Shown in pieces: positions 47,791 to 59,559 of a stretch of DNA of 64,000 nt; position 1 is the stretch's first letter, and each line of letters starts with the position of its first letter. Position numbers and translations under genes: made by a program. The notes below the pieces were generated by a model. That model saw only the letters and a program-made list of their open reading frames with translations. It made no database searches and was not told the origin of the DNA. The stretch is from Rhytidiadelphus loreus (lineage: Eukaryota; Streptophyta; Bryopsida; Hypnales; Hylocomiaceae), in the NCBI GenBank assembly GCA_947034895.1, contig OX344765.1:35407001-35471000 (forward strand), read 5' to 3'.

Positions 47791-50700
47791 ATGGCGCGCT
47801 TTCTCGTGTGGATTTTTCCCTTCTTTACAATGGCAATCTTTTGGAAATACATGGATTTTGAGTGGTTCATCCGGTGAGTCTAAATGTTCTTTAGCAAATA
47901 TTAGTGCTTGAAAAGAGCATGTGAAATTACAATTTTGTTCAAGTCACAGAGTTCTTTGTAGAGTTTTCTATTTTATTTACTTAGAGCTCTACAAATAGTC
48001 TTGTTTTCATCATGTATGTAGATTTAGTCAAATTTAAAAATGTTTAGGTTCATTTTAATAGCTATTTATTTACTACAACAAGATCCAAAGAGTTTTGTTT
48101 TGTACAACATATTTAATGAATTGATTGATTATTGCTCTCTTTCTATTTCTTGGGTATAGCTCATTGACATCTGATCAAAATTAATATACAGGAAAGACAA
48201 GGATTTCCTACAAGTGCAAAGGGAGCATTGTAATGCATTGTACAATGTTATACAAGGTCTTGAGAAAAGCTTGAAGTCTATGAAAGCATTTTCAAGGAAG
48301 AAAGTCTTGAACAAAAATCAATGCATACATCTTTTTCACATATTCATATTAGCTATGAAGGGGATTGACCACATGTTATCAAGTGCTATTGAGGATCTCA
48401 AGTTCCAATCTATTTTTGAAGAATTGTGTTTTCTTCAAAAGAAAGTGGAGATTGTGGGGAAAACTTGCATTGATCAAGATCGATGGTGTCATTCAGCTGT
48501 ATATCAGATCCAAAACAAAGAAACTTTTCGTGAGTTACTTATAGATTTGAAGTGTTGTTACGAAACAACATGTGAAATGTACTTGCTTTGCCATCCAAAT
48601 CAATCAAACAATATTTTATCTATTGAGTTTGATGCGATTACCTATGAGCAAGTCCTTGAAGATGGACAAGAACTAAAGGGGAGGCTTGAACATGTACTTC
48701 AAGGAGAAGTCTCAAAGGATTATGAACTAGCACAACATCTATTGTTGAGACTCCGAAATTTGGATCGAGTTGATGGTGGAGACTTAGATGCTTTGGAGGT
48801 TCAAAAGAATTTCAATACACCAAATTTTATCAAAGATATTTTTGTTGGAAGCAATGTGCAAGTGTACTATTCAAATTGGTTGGGCCTTGCATGTGCCACA
48901 AAAATGTTGAAAGGTGATTCCACTTTCCTCATCAATTCTCAAAAGGAAGTTGGCATCTTTGAAGGCAATTCAAGTTTATTCAACAATTATCTAAAGGAGG
49001 CTGGCATCTTGGCAGGCTTGAGCCATCCTAATCTTGTGCAATTTTTGGGTTGTGGAATTAATAAAAGATGTCATGAGAACATTGAAGAGGCTGAAATTGG
49101 TGATATGTATTTGGTGATGGAACCAATGGAAACAAGCTTGTCTACCATATTGAAGAATAGAAAAGAACCTTTACCCTACCATATTGCAATGGACATCATG
49201 TACCAAATTGCCAAGGGAGTGTGTTATCTTCATGACATGTAAGTTGCTCATCTTGACTTGAAACCTTGTAATGTTTTGTCAAGTTGAATATCAAAAGAGG
49301 ATCCTCGTCACATATTCAAGGTCACTGATTATGGTACTTCTCTATTGACAATTTGCAACAATCCAAAGAATCCAAAGCCATCAAAGTATACAATTGGAAC
49401 ACGAGGATACATGGCCCCTGAAATGATGAGGGGAAGTGAAACTCCGATGTATCCATTTAAAGCGGATGTGTGGTCCTTTGCCATGATATGTTCAGAGATT
49501 CTATTAAGAAATGATCCATATTTTGATGTAGAACGCAAAGGTACACATGGCTTGAGCAATAAAGGCTTGCGACCAAACCTACCCAATGATTGTGATGGAT
49601 TGACAAACCTAATCCAAGAATGTTGGTTTGAAGACCCTCGACAACGTCCAACATTTTCTAAAATTTGTGAGAAGCTCACAAACTTAAAGAGGTCCTTTTT
49701 GAAGGGAACATTAGAAGATCCCAAGTCCATTGTGGACCGTGTCCCCAAGGTATGTAATTGATGACTTATGAAACTTATTTGGCATTGATGTTTGCTTTTT
49801 GTAATTCTCTTTGGTGCTTAACATTGATTCCTTTAAGTCTATTGTTTTATCATTAGATGAGTTTCAGCTTTTGTTTAGGGCTATGAATTTTCTTTGTGTT
49901 TCCTTCGGTTATTAAACTCTAGGATCTCCGCTATGCAACCTCCTGACGTGGTTGAGAGACTACCACATGAGTAGGCATAAATTTCTAATTTTAAAAATTA
50001 TTTTATTTTATTTTATAATTAATTATTATTAATGATTTTAATTTTTTAATGATTTTTAAAGTTAAATTTTTTTTCCAAACAACTGTGGTTTGTTCCTAGC
50101 AACGAGAACTAGTCTAAAACGGCCCTTCCAAGAGGCAAAAAAACATCTAATGTTTGCTATGAATGTAATTTACTAAATATGACTTTGGGATTTGTATAGG
50201 TGTATGAACTAATTGCACTTCCAAAAGAAATTTCGGTTGTTCTGGATCATGATCAATTATCTAAAGCCAAAGGACTTTTGAAAATGGATTATATAGGTAT
50301 CATTGGCATGGGTGGAATTGGCAAGACCACACTTGCAAAGGCCATCTTTGATGATGTGACTGTGAAGTCGTCATACCATGCATCAGACTTTGTGACACAA
50401 TTCAAAGACTACCAAAGCTCGTATGATATATTGTGCAAGATATTACCTACACTTGGGAATGATAAGAAACCCAAGAATTTGGGAGATGCTCAAGATATGA
50501 TGAAATTGCTCTTGCATGAGAAGAAGGTTCTTTTGATACTCGATGATATCAAGGATGATTCTCAAGTGCACGATATAGTACCTCCAGACATCCTAAAAGC
50601 TAGCAAAGGTTCTTGTATAATTATCACGACACGCAATTGGAATACAATCAAATCCTTCGTTGGCAATGAGGGAAAGTTGGATGTCCAATTGTTGGATGAT

Positions 50701-53700
50701 AAGTTAGCAACAATGCTTTTTACTACTCACCTTTCTTGGGGTGTGGCTCCTTTATCACCGGGCTTTGAAGACTTACGCAAACATGTTGTGAAAGCTTGCA
50801 ATGGCTTGCCTTTGAGCTTGAAAATGATGGGTTCATTTCTTCACAATAAAGAGAGGTTGCGAAGTTGGGAACGAGCATTACAAAGGATAGCAAGAGGAAG
50901 GAATTTGGATGGTGATGAAGAAATTTGGAACACATTGCAAATTAGCTTTGATGGATTGAACGAAGGTGTTGAAAAGGGAATGTTTTTGGACATGGCTTGT
51001 TTCTTTTGTCGAGATGTATATTCCTCTGGCATATCAAAAGAGACAATCTTGTCCATGTGGTCCCAAGAAGGCATCCTTCCAATGGACGAATTGCAAAGAT
51101 TGATCGACTTGTCATTATTGAAGGTCAATGAAGATGGTGAAATTTTAGAAATGCATGACCAACTTCGTGACATGGGCTGAATGATTTCCAAGGATACGAG
51201 AGTTTGGAAAGCATCGATAATACCCGAAAGCGGTTTTTCAAGTGAGGTAATATCTTGTAATTACGATTTCATTACAAAGTTCACAAATTTTGCTATATAC
51301 TTTTGAGTGGAGTTAGAGAACATTCAAAGCCATATTAATTCAAGAATCATGAGTTTTGAAATCTATTAGAGAAAATGGATTATCTTTAAAGCCTCTATAT
51401 ACGAATGGAATACATTTTAATGTGAACTATTTTGGAATGTAGGATGTTAAGGTTCTTCAAGGCATTTCTTTGCAAGGGAATGTGAATCATCATTTACTTC
51501 AAATCAAACATGATCAAAGTTTAGACTTTGAAAACCTTCGTGTATTGATTTTGGTGAGTCGTTATGGCAATCCTCAAGCACATGTTGACAATTTGGGTTT
51601 ATTACTTCAATTAGCTTCACAGTGTTCTAAATTGGAGGCAATTATAGTGGAAGGCTCTACATATTCATGGAACAAGATGACTTGGATTGGATTGCCTCGT
51701 ACACTTCAAGGAGATATTGCAATTATTCTACAATGCAAGATATTAAATCTTTGTGGTACTTGTTCTTCACTAAAGATTCTTGATCTAATAGGGCTTGTTT
51801 TCCTTGAGCAAATACCAAGAGAATTTACATCAAACCATACCCTATTGAGACTAAATCTCAATGATTGTTGTAGCTTGGTGACCTTACCAAAGGAAGTGGG
51901 TAACTTGTCTTCCTTGACCACTCTAGATTTGAGTGGGTGTTCAAGTTTGGTGGCCTTGCCAAAGGAAGTGGGTAACTTGTCTTCCTTGACCACTCTCAAT
52001 TTGAATTATTGTTCAAGCTTGGAGGCCTTACCAGAAGAAGTGGGGAACTTGTCTTCATTGACCACTCTCAATTTGAGTTTTTGTTCAAGTTTGGAGGCTT
52101 TGCCACAGAAAGTGGGTAACTTGTCTTCCTTAACCACTCTTGATGTGAGTGGTTGGTCAAACTTGGAGGCCTTGCCAAAGGAAGTAGAGAACTTGTCTTC
52201 TTTGATCACTCTTGTTTTGAGTGGTTGTAAAAGATTGCAGGCCTTACCAAAGGAAGTGGGGAACTTATCTTCCTTAACCACTCTCAATTTGAATTATTGT
52301 TCAAGCTTGGGGGCCTTGCCAAAGGAAGTGGGGAACTTGTCTTCCTTGAAAACTCTTAGTTTAAGTGATTGTTCAAGTTTGCAGGTCTTGCCAAAGGAAG
52401 TAGAGAACTTGTCTTCCTTGAGCACTTTCAATTTGAGTGATTGTTCGAGCTTGGAGGCCTTACCAAAAGAAGTCGTGAACTTGTCTTCCTTGACCACTCT
52501 AATTTTGAAAGGTTGCTCAAACTTGGAGGCCTTGTCAAAGGAAGTGGGGAACTTGTCTTCCTTGACCAATCTTGATTTGAGTGGTTGGTCAAATTTGGAG
52601 GCCCTTCCAATGGAAATAGGGAAGTTATCTTCCTTGACCACTTTTGTTTTGTATGGTTGTAAAATATTGCAAGCCTTGCCAAAGGAAGTGGGGAACTTGT
52701 CTTCCTTGACTACTCTCAATTTGAGAAGTTGCTCAAACTTGAAGGCCTTGCCAAAGGAAGTGGGGAACTTGTCTTCCTTGACCACTCTCAATTTGAGAAG
52801 TTGCTCAAACTTGAAGGCCTTACCAAAGGAAGTGGAGAACTTCTCTTTTTTGAAAATTCTCAATTTCAATGATTGTTCAAGTTTGGAGGTATAGCCAAAG
52901 AAAGTAGGGAAATTGTCTTCCTTAACCACTCTCAATTTGAATTATTGTTAAAGCTTGGAGGCCTTGCCAAAGGAAGTAGAGAACTTGTCTTCCTTGACCA
53001 CTCTCAATTTGAGAAGTTAATCAAATCTGAAGGCCTTGCCAAATGAAGTGGATAACTTGTCTTTTTTGACCACTCTTGTTTTGAGTGGTTGTAAAAGATT
53101 GGAGGCCTTACAAAAGGAAGAAGGGTACTTATTTTCCTTGAAAACTCTCGATTTGAGTGATTGTTCAAGTTTGGAGACATTGCCAAAGGAAGTAGGGAAC
53201 TTGTCTTCCTTGACCTCTTTCAATTTGAGTTTTTGTTCAAGTTTGGAGGCCTTGCCATAGAAAGTGGGCAATGTGTCTTCTTTGACCACTCTTGATGTGA
53301 GTGGTTGGTCAAACTTGGAGGCCTTGCCAATTGCCAAGGGAAGTGGGGAACTTATCTTCCTTGAAAACTCTCAATTTGAATTATTATTCAAATTTGGAGG
53401 CCTTGCTAAAAGAAGTCCGGAAGACCGGAACTTGTCTTCTTTGACCGCTCTCATTTTGAGAGTTTGCTCAAATTTGGAGGCCTTACCAAAGGAAGTAGAA
53501 AACTTTTCTTCCTTGACTACTCTTGATTTGACTTTGTGCACAAAGTTGGTTGCCTTGCCAAAAGAAGTCGGAAACTTGTCTTCCTTGCATTTACCACTCT
53601 TGATTTGAGTTGTTCAAGCCTTGAGGTCTTGCCAAAAGGAGTGGGGAACTTGTCTTCCTTGACCACCCTTGATTTGTGTGATTGTTCAAGTTTGGAAGCC

Positions 53701-54065
53701 TTGTGAAAGGAAGGGGAAAACTTGTCTTCATTGACCACTCTCAATTTGAGAGTATATTCAAAATTGTGGCCTAAGAGAGGAAGTGGAGAACTTGTCTTCC
53801 TTGAGTCCTTGACCACTCCGGATTTATTTAATTATTTAAGCTTGACAACCTTAGCAAATTAAAGGAGGTAGAGAACTCATTTTCTTGGACCACTTTCAAG
53901 TTTAGAGGTTGTTCAAGCTTGGTGGCCTTGATAGAAGAAGTAGAGAACTTGACTTCTTTGACTATTCTGGAATTGAGTAGGTGTTGAAGCTTGGTGGCCA
54001 TACTAAAAGAATTGGAGAATTTGTCTTTTTTGTCCACGTCTTTTACTTGGAAGGTTGTTTTAGTT
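47791..54065 (+). pseudogene. Protein kinase-NB-ARC-LRR (PNL) immune-receptor pseudogene
   Basis: Exons: 47791-47873, 48192-49749, 50200-51246, then from 51443. The product would start with a hydrophobic anchor (MARFLVWIFPFF), then a helical segment to about 230, a kinase (ATP lysine in LACATKML, catalytic HLDLKP, VTDYG in place of DFG, GTRGYMAPE), an NB-ARC (P-loop GMGGIGKTT at 583-591, LLILDD, IIITTR, GLPLSL, MHD in EMHDQL) and LRRs. Exon phases agree throughout. Three nonsense codons break it: TAA at 49240-49242 just before the catalytic loop, TGA at 49285-49287, and TGA at 51178-51180 after MHDQLRDMG. A further stop at 52892-52894 ends the open LRR stretch. PNL proteins are a bryophyte class of NLR. 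TIR, CC and RPW8 domains are absent; likeness of the helical N terminus to MLKL/HeLo bundles is a guess. Confidence 0.88.
51842..54065 (+). repeat. 72-bp LRR-encoding tandem array, about 30 units
   Basis: From 51842 to 52894, fourteen full 24-residue repeats follow one another in frame with consensus LTTLxLSxCSSLEALPKEVGNLSS. At DNA level GGAAGTGGGGAACTTGTCTT recurs nearly unchanged. From 52895 to about 54065 the same 72-base period continues through stops and small indels and decays gradually. The evenness of the early units points to homogenisation by unequal crossing over. The repeat type is the plant LRR of disease-resistance proteins. Confidence 0.92.
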
Positions 54066-56119
54066 TGGAAGCTTTTGCAAAAGAAGTTTGGTATGTATTT
54101 CCTTGGCCATTCTTGATTTTGATGTTGTGATCACTTAGGAATGAGGAATCTTGGAATTTTTTGAACCACATTATGTATTACGTATTATGTCAAAATTTCA
54201 AACAATTTAGTGGGCCTTTTACTAGTTTATTGGTAAACACATTGATGTCATTTTTGACAAGTCCATGACCATGGAGTCAAATTTAGACAACCTTCACTTG
54301 TAGTTCTCTTTTATAATATATAAATATGATGATCATAAGTTTACTTAAATACAAACATATTGAAGGAGCATAAGCATTAATTGGAAATATCATGCCTTGA
54401 TGTAATTGAATAATATTATAGGCCTTAGAATTTGTCTTCTACGGAGATATACAAATTATTATAAAAATAGTGGATACTTTATTGTTGGATCTTGAGACTT
54501 CTAAGGATTGTCCAATTATAAAATCTAAATTTGTATCTATTCAAAGAAATTTTTGATGTGCTTGCAATGATAGAAATTACTAGTTTATTTCTACACCCAA
54601 CAAAGATAGTAAGAGTTTTTAGTGAGTCGCTTAGAGTGTTGCATTGATGATGTTACAATAATGCATCTTACAAAATGAATTTACATTTGGTTATATTTGT
54701 TAAAAGGGAAGAATACTTTAACTCATTGTATGTTTACTAGTACAATTTATATTGAACAGTGATTACGACCTTTTAGAAGATTCTTAATAAATATTTATTG
54801 AAAAAACATGTATTTCTAGTAAATTTTTACTACAAATCTCTTTGAAGATCATAAATTATAGGACTATACTACTAGGATTATACTTAAAGCACCCGTTTCT
54901 CTTGTAGCAAATTAAGAGATTGCCATTTTTATAATCAATCACTGGATGATGAATCTTTCAATCAATTCATTCATCTAATTGGTAACCATTTTGGAAACTT
55001 GGATTTAAGATATGTGGTCACTTATAGACTATCTATACATAATATACAATAGATTTTTTTAGAAGTGCCATTGTTTTAAAGCAACCTTTTAAATATGGAT
55101 ATATATTTGAATTTTTGATGTACTACTAATCTACTATATGTGGCTATTAGAATCAACAATAATTAAATGGAAAAACAAAAGTTGAGTTCTTTGAGAAATT
55201 ACTACAAGATGAAGCTGCAAAAAAAAAAAATTAATGTTGTAATACTTAAAAATTAATTTTCCACTTTCTTAATGTCCTTGTAATCAAAGCATCAAATTCT
55301 TTAAAAATAAAATAAAAATAAAAGTTATCAAGTCTAAAAGCAATTGTGAAATCACTTTTTCAACTTTAATTAATTATTTGGTATGATTTACCAATCATGA
55401 TAGCTAGGTATTGTAATAGTAAACAATTGAAGTTGAGAAGCTATCTAAGCACTCTCCACCAATTAATAAAATTGAATACATTGCTAATTTTTCTTTTTAA
55501 TTTCTTTTCAATTGTATTAACTTTTAGTGGATGTAGTATAGTGGTGGTTGGGAGGGGGGGAATTCATTGCCAAAATCGAGGATTTGTAGTGTTTGTAGAC
55601 GCATTCTTTAAAGATAAAATATCTCAATTTTTTTGAGATTTTTGAACAAATTTTGCTAATATGTAATATTTTATTTAATTTTGAATATAATGTAAGAAAA
55701 CAAGCTTGATCACATTGGAAGGTGAAAAGTCTAAAGAGTTTGAAATTCATTGGGCAACACATTGGGCAAGATTAAACAATGTTGTCCAAGGCAAATCTTG
55801 TACTCTCGTTTGCCAAATGACCATTCATTGTTCATCATCTGGATGGTCACTTGCGGTGAAAACAACATTTATAATCCCCTTTTTCGGAATTAAATTTTTT
55901 TTCTTTAGCAAAGGCCCTTCCATCCATGAAAGACAATGACTAATCGTTGTTGGACTCTGCTATTTATTGCGGAGGGGATGGAAATTGTGGCATCCATCTT
56001 GGAATCCAAGCTTCTAAGCTTGGGTCCCATGCATTGATTCATTAGTGTTTGACTTTCATTTTAATATAATAATCATTTACATTCATCTTTGCTACATCCA
56101 TCTAATATTCTTGTAGCTT
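54066..56119. other. AT-rich intergenic DNA, no gene seen
   Basis: No conserved coding segment or complete mobile element was recognised. Short frames near 55517-55939 have no family resemblance. Confidence 0.4.
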
Positions 56120-56123
56120 TTAA

Positions 56124-56343
56124 CCCCTAAAGTTCCAAGGCCATTTTCGTAGAAAAGACCAATTAGAATTACTATTTCTATTCCAAAAATTACAAAACTA
56201 TAGAATGTTTTCTTTGCAAATCTAACCATAGGATTTTGCACTAGACTAGTACAAGAATGAGTAGAAGAAATTCAAAAACTTCGATAGCACATATTGCAAG
56301 ATAATTGCATATAAAGCAAAGAAATTAAACAAGTTTTTCTTGC
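56124..56343. mobile_element. TTAA-type repeat, left part
   Basis: TTAA at 56120-56123 is followed by CCCCTAAAGTTCCAAGGCCA, the family start. The interior matches the copies at 42343-42610 and 8450-8580 up to ACAAGTTTTTCTT. At that point the copied carboxypeptidase sequence begins. No right terminal repeat was found. Confidence 0.55.
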
Positions 56344-56481
56344 TCCTTGTTGAAGTTCCTGACCCCTTCTTCACTGTAAATAATATAACCACCAAAACAA
56401 GTGTACTCTTGCAAAGAGCTTCCATTTAATTCTTTAGTCATTAAATCACTGCACTTCTCCTATTTCTATAATTCGCAATAT
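56344..56481 (-). pseudogene. Copied fragment of the SCPL gene (exon 2 part plus intron 1 part)
   Basis: This 138-bp segment matches 38887-39020 with about a dozen substitutions, mostly G-to-A or C-to-T type, and small indels. It includes about 60 bases of coding exon 2 (the LFWWLYYSEEG region), the splice acceptor and about 75 bases of intron 1. Because an intron piece is included, it arose by DNA copying and not from mRNA. It lies directly against a TTAA-type element, which suggests capture. It cannot encode a functional product. Confidence 0.85.
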
Positions 56482-57194
56482 TAAGGTAGAGACACCCATT
56501 ACTAGCCAGAGCCCCATCGCCAATTAGTAGGGTGTTATAAACTGAGGAGATGCTAACAATAATTGTATTTTTTTTTCCAATGGATGGTTGGAATAAATTT
56601 TCTGCTTTGACGGTTGTTTACAATATAAGTACTACAGTAGGACAGCCTCGTGTTTTGTGGAAAAGAGCACGTCATATTGGAAATGCGGCTATGTACTACT
56701 GACAATTTAATGGGCAATGCAACGCTTTACAAACTAAACGTACTATATTTGTAGTATATTGTTCATTAATTTGCAGGTTTGGACGGTCTTGAAAATGGAA
56801 TAGTGCTTGAGTGCTTTAAGGTTTATGAATTGAGTGACTTAGAAATCCTTCATCTTCCATTCTAAAGTTTGTATCTATACGACCATACTTTCTAGTCTCT
56901 ATAGGTGATTTTTCTCTGACATCATGTTTGTATATGTGCTTTGGGACATATAGTTCTAATGAAAAGAGAGACTGATGTGGGTGCCAAATTACTACCAAAT
57001 TTGACGTCCTGCCTAATTGAACTAAGCGTACATATAGATGTTCTTGACAACATCCCTTGTATAGAAATCTGGTACTCGAGGGGTGCATTTAGTTCTACTA
57101 TAACAAACCACGTGCGAACAAGTAGTTTCTAATAAACTATAATTTCAACCTACAATTTTGAACATTGTTTAATAATGACTATAGCTTTCTATTG
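56482..57194. other. Intergenic DNA, no gene seen
   Basis: No family or RNA gene recognised. The sequence directly after the captured fragment (TTAAGGTAGAGACACC) resembles MITE ends in this window but has no partner nearby. Confidence 0.35.
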
Positions 57195-57637
57195 CCAAAA
57201 TTTCCAACTCAAATAAAATCTGAAATGATTTCTAGAAGAGGTTGAAAATGAACTAAAATGGCATGTTTTTTAACTCAAATAATTATAGAGGACACATTTA
57301 GATGACCATTGAGTCAATATTCAACTCAAAATGAGCTTTCAATAATGTGTTATTTTTAGGAATTTTTAGTTCATTTTTTAGACAATTTTTTCTTATATAA
57401 TATAGGGGTGTGAAAGTTATTTTTCAGTTCTATAGTGTATCTTTTTACTTCAAAAATTTGTAACTAATTATTATTAACAAATAAAAATATCAATAATTCA
57501 AAATATAAACTTTCAAAGTAGGAAAATCTATTAATATTTTTTTAATTTTGTTTTATTTAAAATTCAAAAAGTATATAGGGGGTCCAAAGTTTTGTTCGCA
57601 CATGGTTTCTAATGGACACTCTAAATGACCCCCCCCC
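57195..57637. repeat. Dispersed repeat A, copy 2
   Basis: Same orientation as copy 1 at 1-441, with a few per cent substitutions. Here the left edge is visible, just after CTATTG, and the right edge is the run of C residues. No terminal inverted repeat was seen. Confidence 0.8.
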
Positions 57638-58317
57638 TGAGATCTCGTAGTTGCATGTTGTGAATTGTAGTGAAAATTATTGGTAGCACTGATTTCCTAA
57701 CTGCCATAGTGAGTGAGCTACATAGCACTTAAGAAGTCATGGCTAAGTGACCAGTAAGTTTTTTAGATGAGGATGAGGATGAGTTTCTCTGCAATGATGG
57801 TTACATTAGTAGCACTGACAGTGATTCTAGTGACGAGGAGCGTAGAATTGGTGATGAAGTGCAAGATTATGAAGACGTGGAGGCCTTGTGACAACATTGG
57901 CAATCCAGAGGAAGTGCAGGAGTAACTTCCATCAAAGGATTTTGACCGAGAAGGAGCTACGCAGGTGCAACAACTACCAGAGCACATGTAATGTTGGCAT
58001 TACAATTTTTGTGATTTGCTGCATGCACTCAGAAATTGCAGCTTCATACAAGCCCTAGTTTAGTACATTAGCTTTGAATCCCCACACAAGCATATGTTTT
58101 GCATTTTAGAACCTTCAAAACTAGGAGCCTTGAACTTCGTACTCCTACTTGAACAACATATCATTGAAAGTGCCGGCAAGGTGAACACCCTTCTAGAGCA
58201 ATCCCATGTCAGCCGTAGCCGAAATATGCATATGAGGTTCAAAGAAGAGAGCATCAACAAGAAAAAGGAAGATGACAATTATCAAGGCTCCAAAAATGAC
58301 TAGAAAAGGTTAAAACC
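57638..58317. other. Spacer with an acidic reading frame
   Basis: On the plus strand, 57763-57890 can be read as an Asp/Glu/Ser-rich peptide (DEDEDEFLCNDGYIS, then DSDSSDEER) ending at a stop. The family is unknown. Its position, same strand and upstream of a transposase relic, makes an element-encoded acidic protein possible, but this is speculative. Confidence 0.3.
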
Positions 58318-59214
58318 TCACAAGGCAAGAAGCTGAGCTCCACTTCCAAGAACAACACAGAAAAGAGACTTGTGTAGTGGGAATCTGAACACATTTCCAT
58401 GAATATACTTCCACCCTGTCTCCTCTTGCTCATCCGCAGCCTCTTCGTCTCTGGAATATCTAGCCAAGTAGAATCATGTATAAAAAATAGCAATTAAAAA
58501 ACTTAGTTTTCATAAACAAGAGCTTGTATAACTTTGCATGATGAATAATTAATTGTTTGAAATGAGAAGCGCAGAAACTAATGAACTAGTTATACTCTTA
58601 AGTCAAAACCACATTCTGATCAAGGTACACAGTCTACGTACTTGATGAAGTCATTCTTCAGTACACGCATTAAAATGGTAGCTAGGAATCCAATTAGAAG
58701 CAGGATAGTCACGCATGAGTTGATGATTGAAAACCAGTGGATCTCAAGGTGTTGCGGTAGGAATGATTATCTTGAGTACTTCTCTATGCGCTGGTCATAA
58801 GACTTGTCCGTTTCCTTCCATTTTACGGGATAGGTGAATTTCACAGATTGTTTCTTATCTTCAGTGATATCCACGGTGTACATCGAATCATAACCCACAT
58901 TGATCTTGATAATTTGGTCCTTGTTGAAAAAGATGTTAAAGTGAACGTGTGTGAAGAGTAAATACTTGACGTCCTATACAGATTTTTCCATATTTCCTAC
59001 AAAACCCCAGATCAACAAGTCATCGTAGTACATTTGGAAATAGAAGTTATTCTTCACAGCATCCTGGAACTTTTTGAAATCAGACTCTAAAAGAAGGTTC
59101 TGGCACGAAGTCACCATTTCCTTGTCCTCTCTGAACTTCAACTGGTATAAAGCCTCCACCATGCAGTTTCCATTGAGAACCTCTCCAAGAGCTTCCCTCT
59201 TTTCCGTAATTTCG
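58318..59214 (-). pseudogene. TM9SF (endomembrane protein 70) gene fragment
   Basis: Two exon-like blocks on the minus strand match the lumenal-to-first-membrane part of transmembrane 9 superfamily proteins. The first, about 59214 to 58640, reads REALGEVLNG, YQLKFREDKE, FYFQMYYDDLLIWGF, FNIFFNKDQIIKINV, FTYPVKWKETDKSY and [12 protein letters not shown], then [15 protein letters not shown]. The second, about 58452 to 58318, reads DEEAADEQEETGWKYIHGNV and continues SLFCVVLGSGAQLLAL. An intron with AG acceptor lies between. In-frame stops occur at 58974-58976, after KYSR at about 58768 and at 58318-58320. The N-terminal part and the remaining membrane helices are missing. It is a non-functional fragment copied as genomic DNA. 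Confidence 0.9.
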
Positions 59215-59559
59215 CTTGTATGATTGAAAAATTACAAGATTCTCCATTTAAGAACAAAGGAACGAGAAACAGTGACTAATGTTCACAGTGAATAACTTGA
59301 ATTCACTTACAATATCATATGTGTATAGACAAGTTAGCAGATACAAGCTGCGATAGGTCAGCGAAGTGGACTGTAGAGGATGACAAACCAAGTTGGCTTG
59401 CTGGTTCTTTCAGAAAAAACTATCCAAGAAGGTCGGCAGCCACTATGAGAAGGTCCAGCATCCGTGAAAAGAATAAACAACAACGACCCTGAAGTTCTTG
59501 CCCAACTGCCCCAACAACGTCGCCAACTTGCAGGAAGCAAAATGATTAGAAGAAAAACA

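Noticed and set aside
49242..49300. GTAAGT at the first PNL stop read as a splice donor
   Set aside because: The expected catalytic loop HLDLKP follows at once in the same frame, so an intron here would remove essential kinase sequence. A nonsense mutation explains it better.
52006..52935. Long minus-strand frames with a repeating KEDKFPTSFGKA theme
   Set aside because: They are the reverse strand of the 72-bp LRR array; the period of 72 keeps several frames open.
58094..58303. Plus-strand 69-codon frame at 58.1-58.3 kb
   Set aside because: No family is recognisable, and it lies beside the TM9SF relic in decayed DNA.
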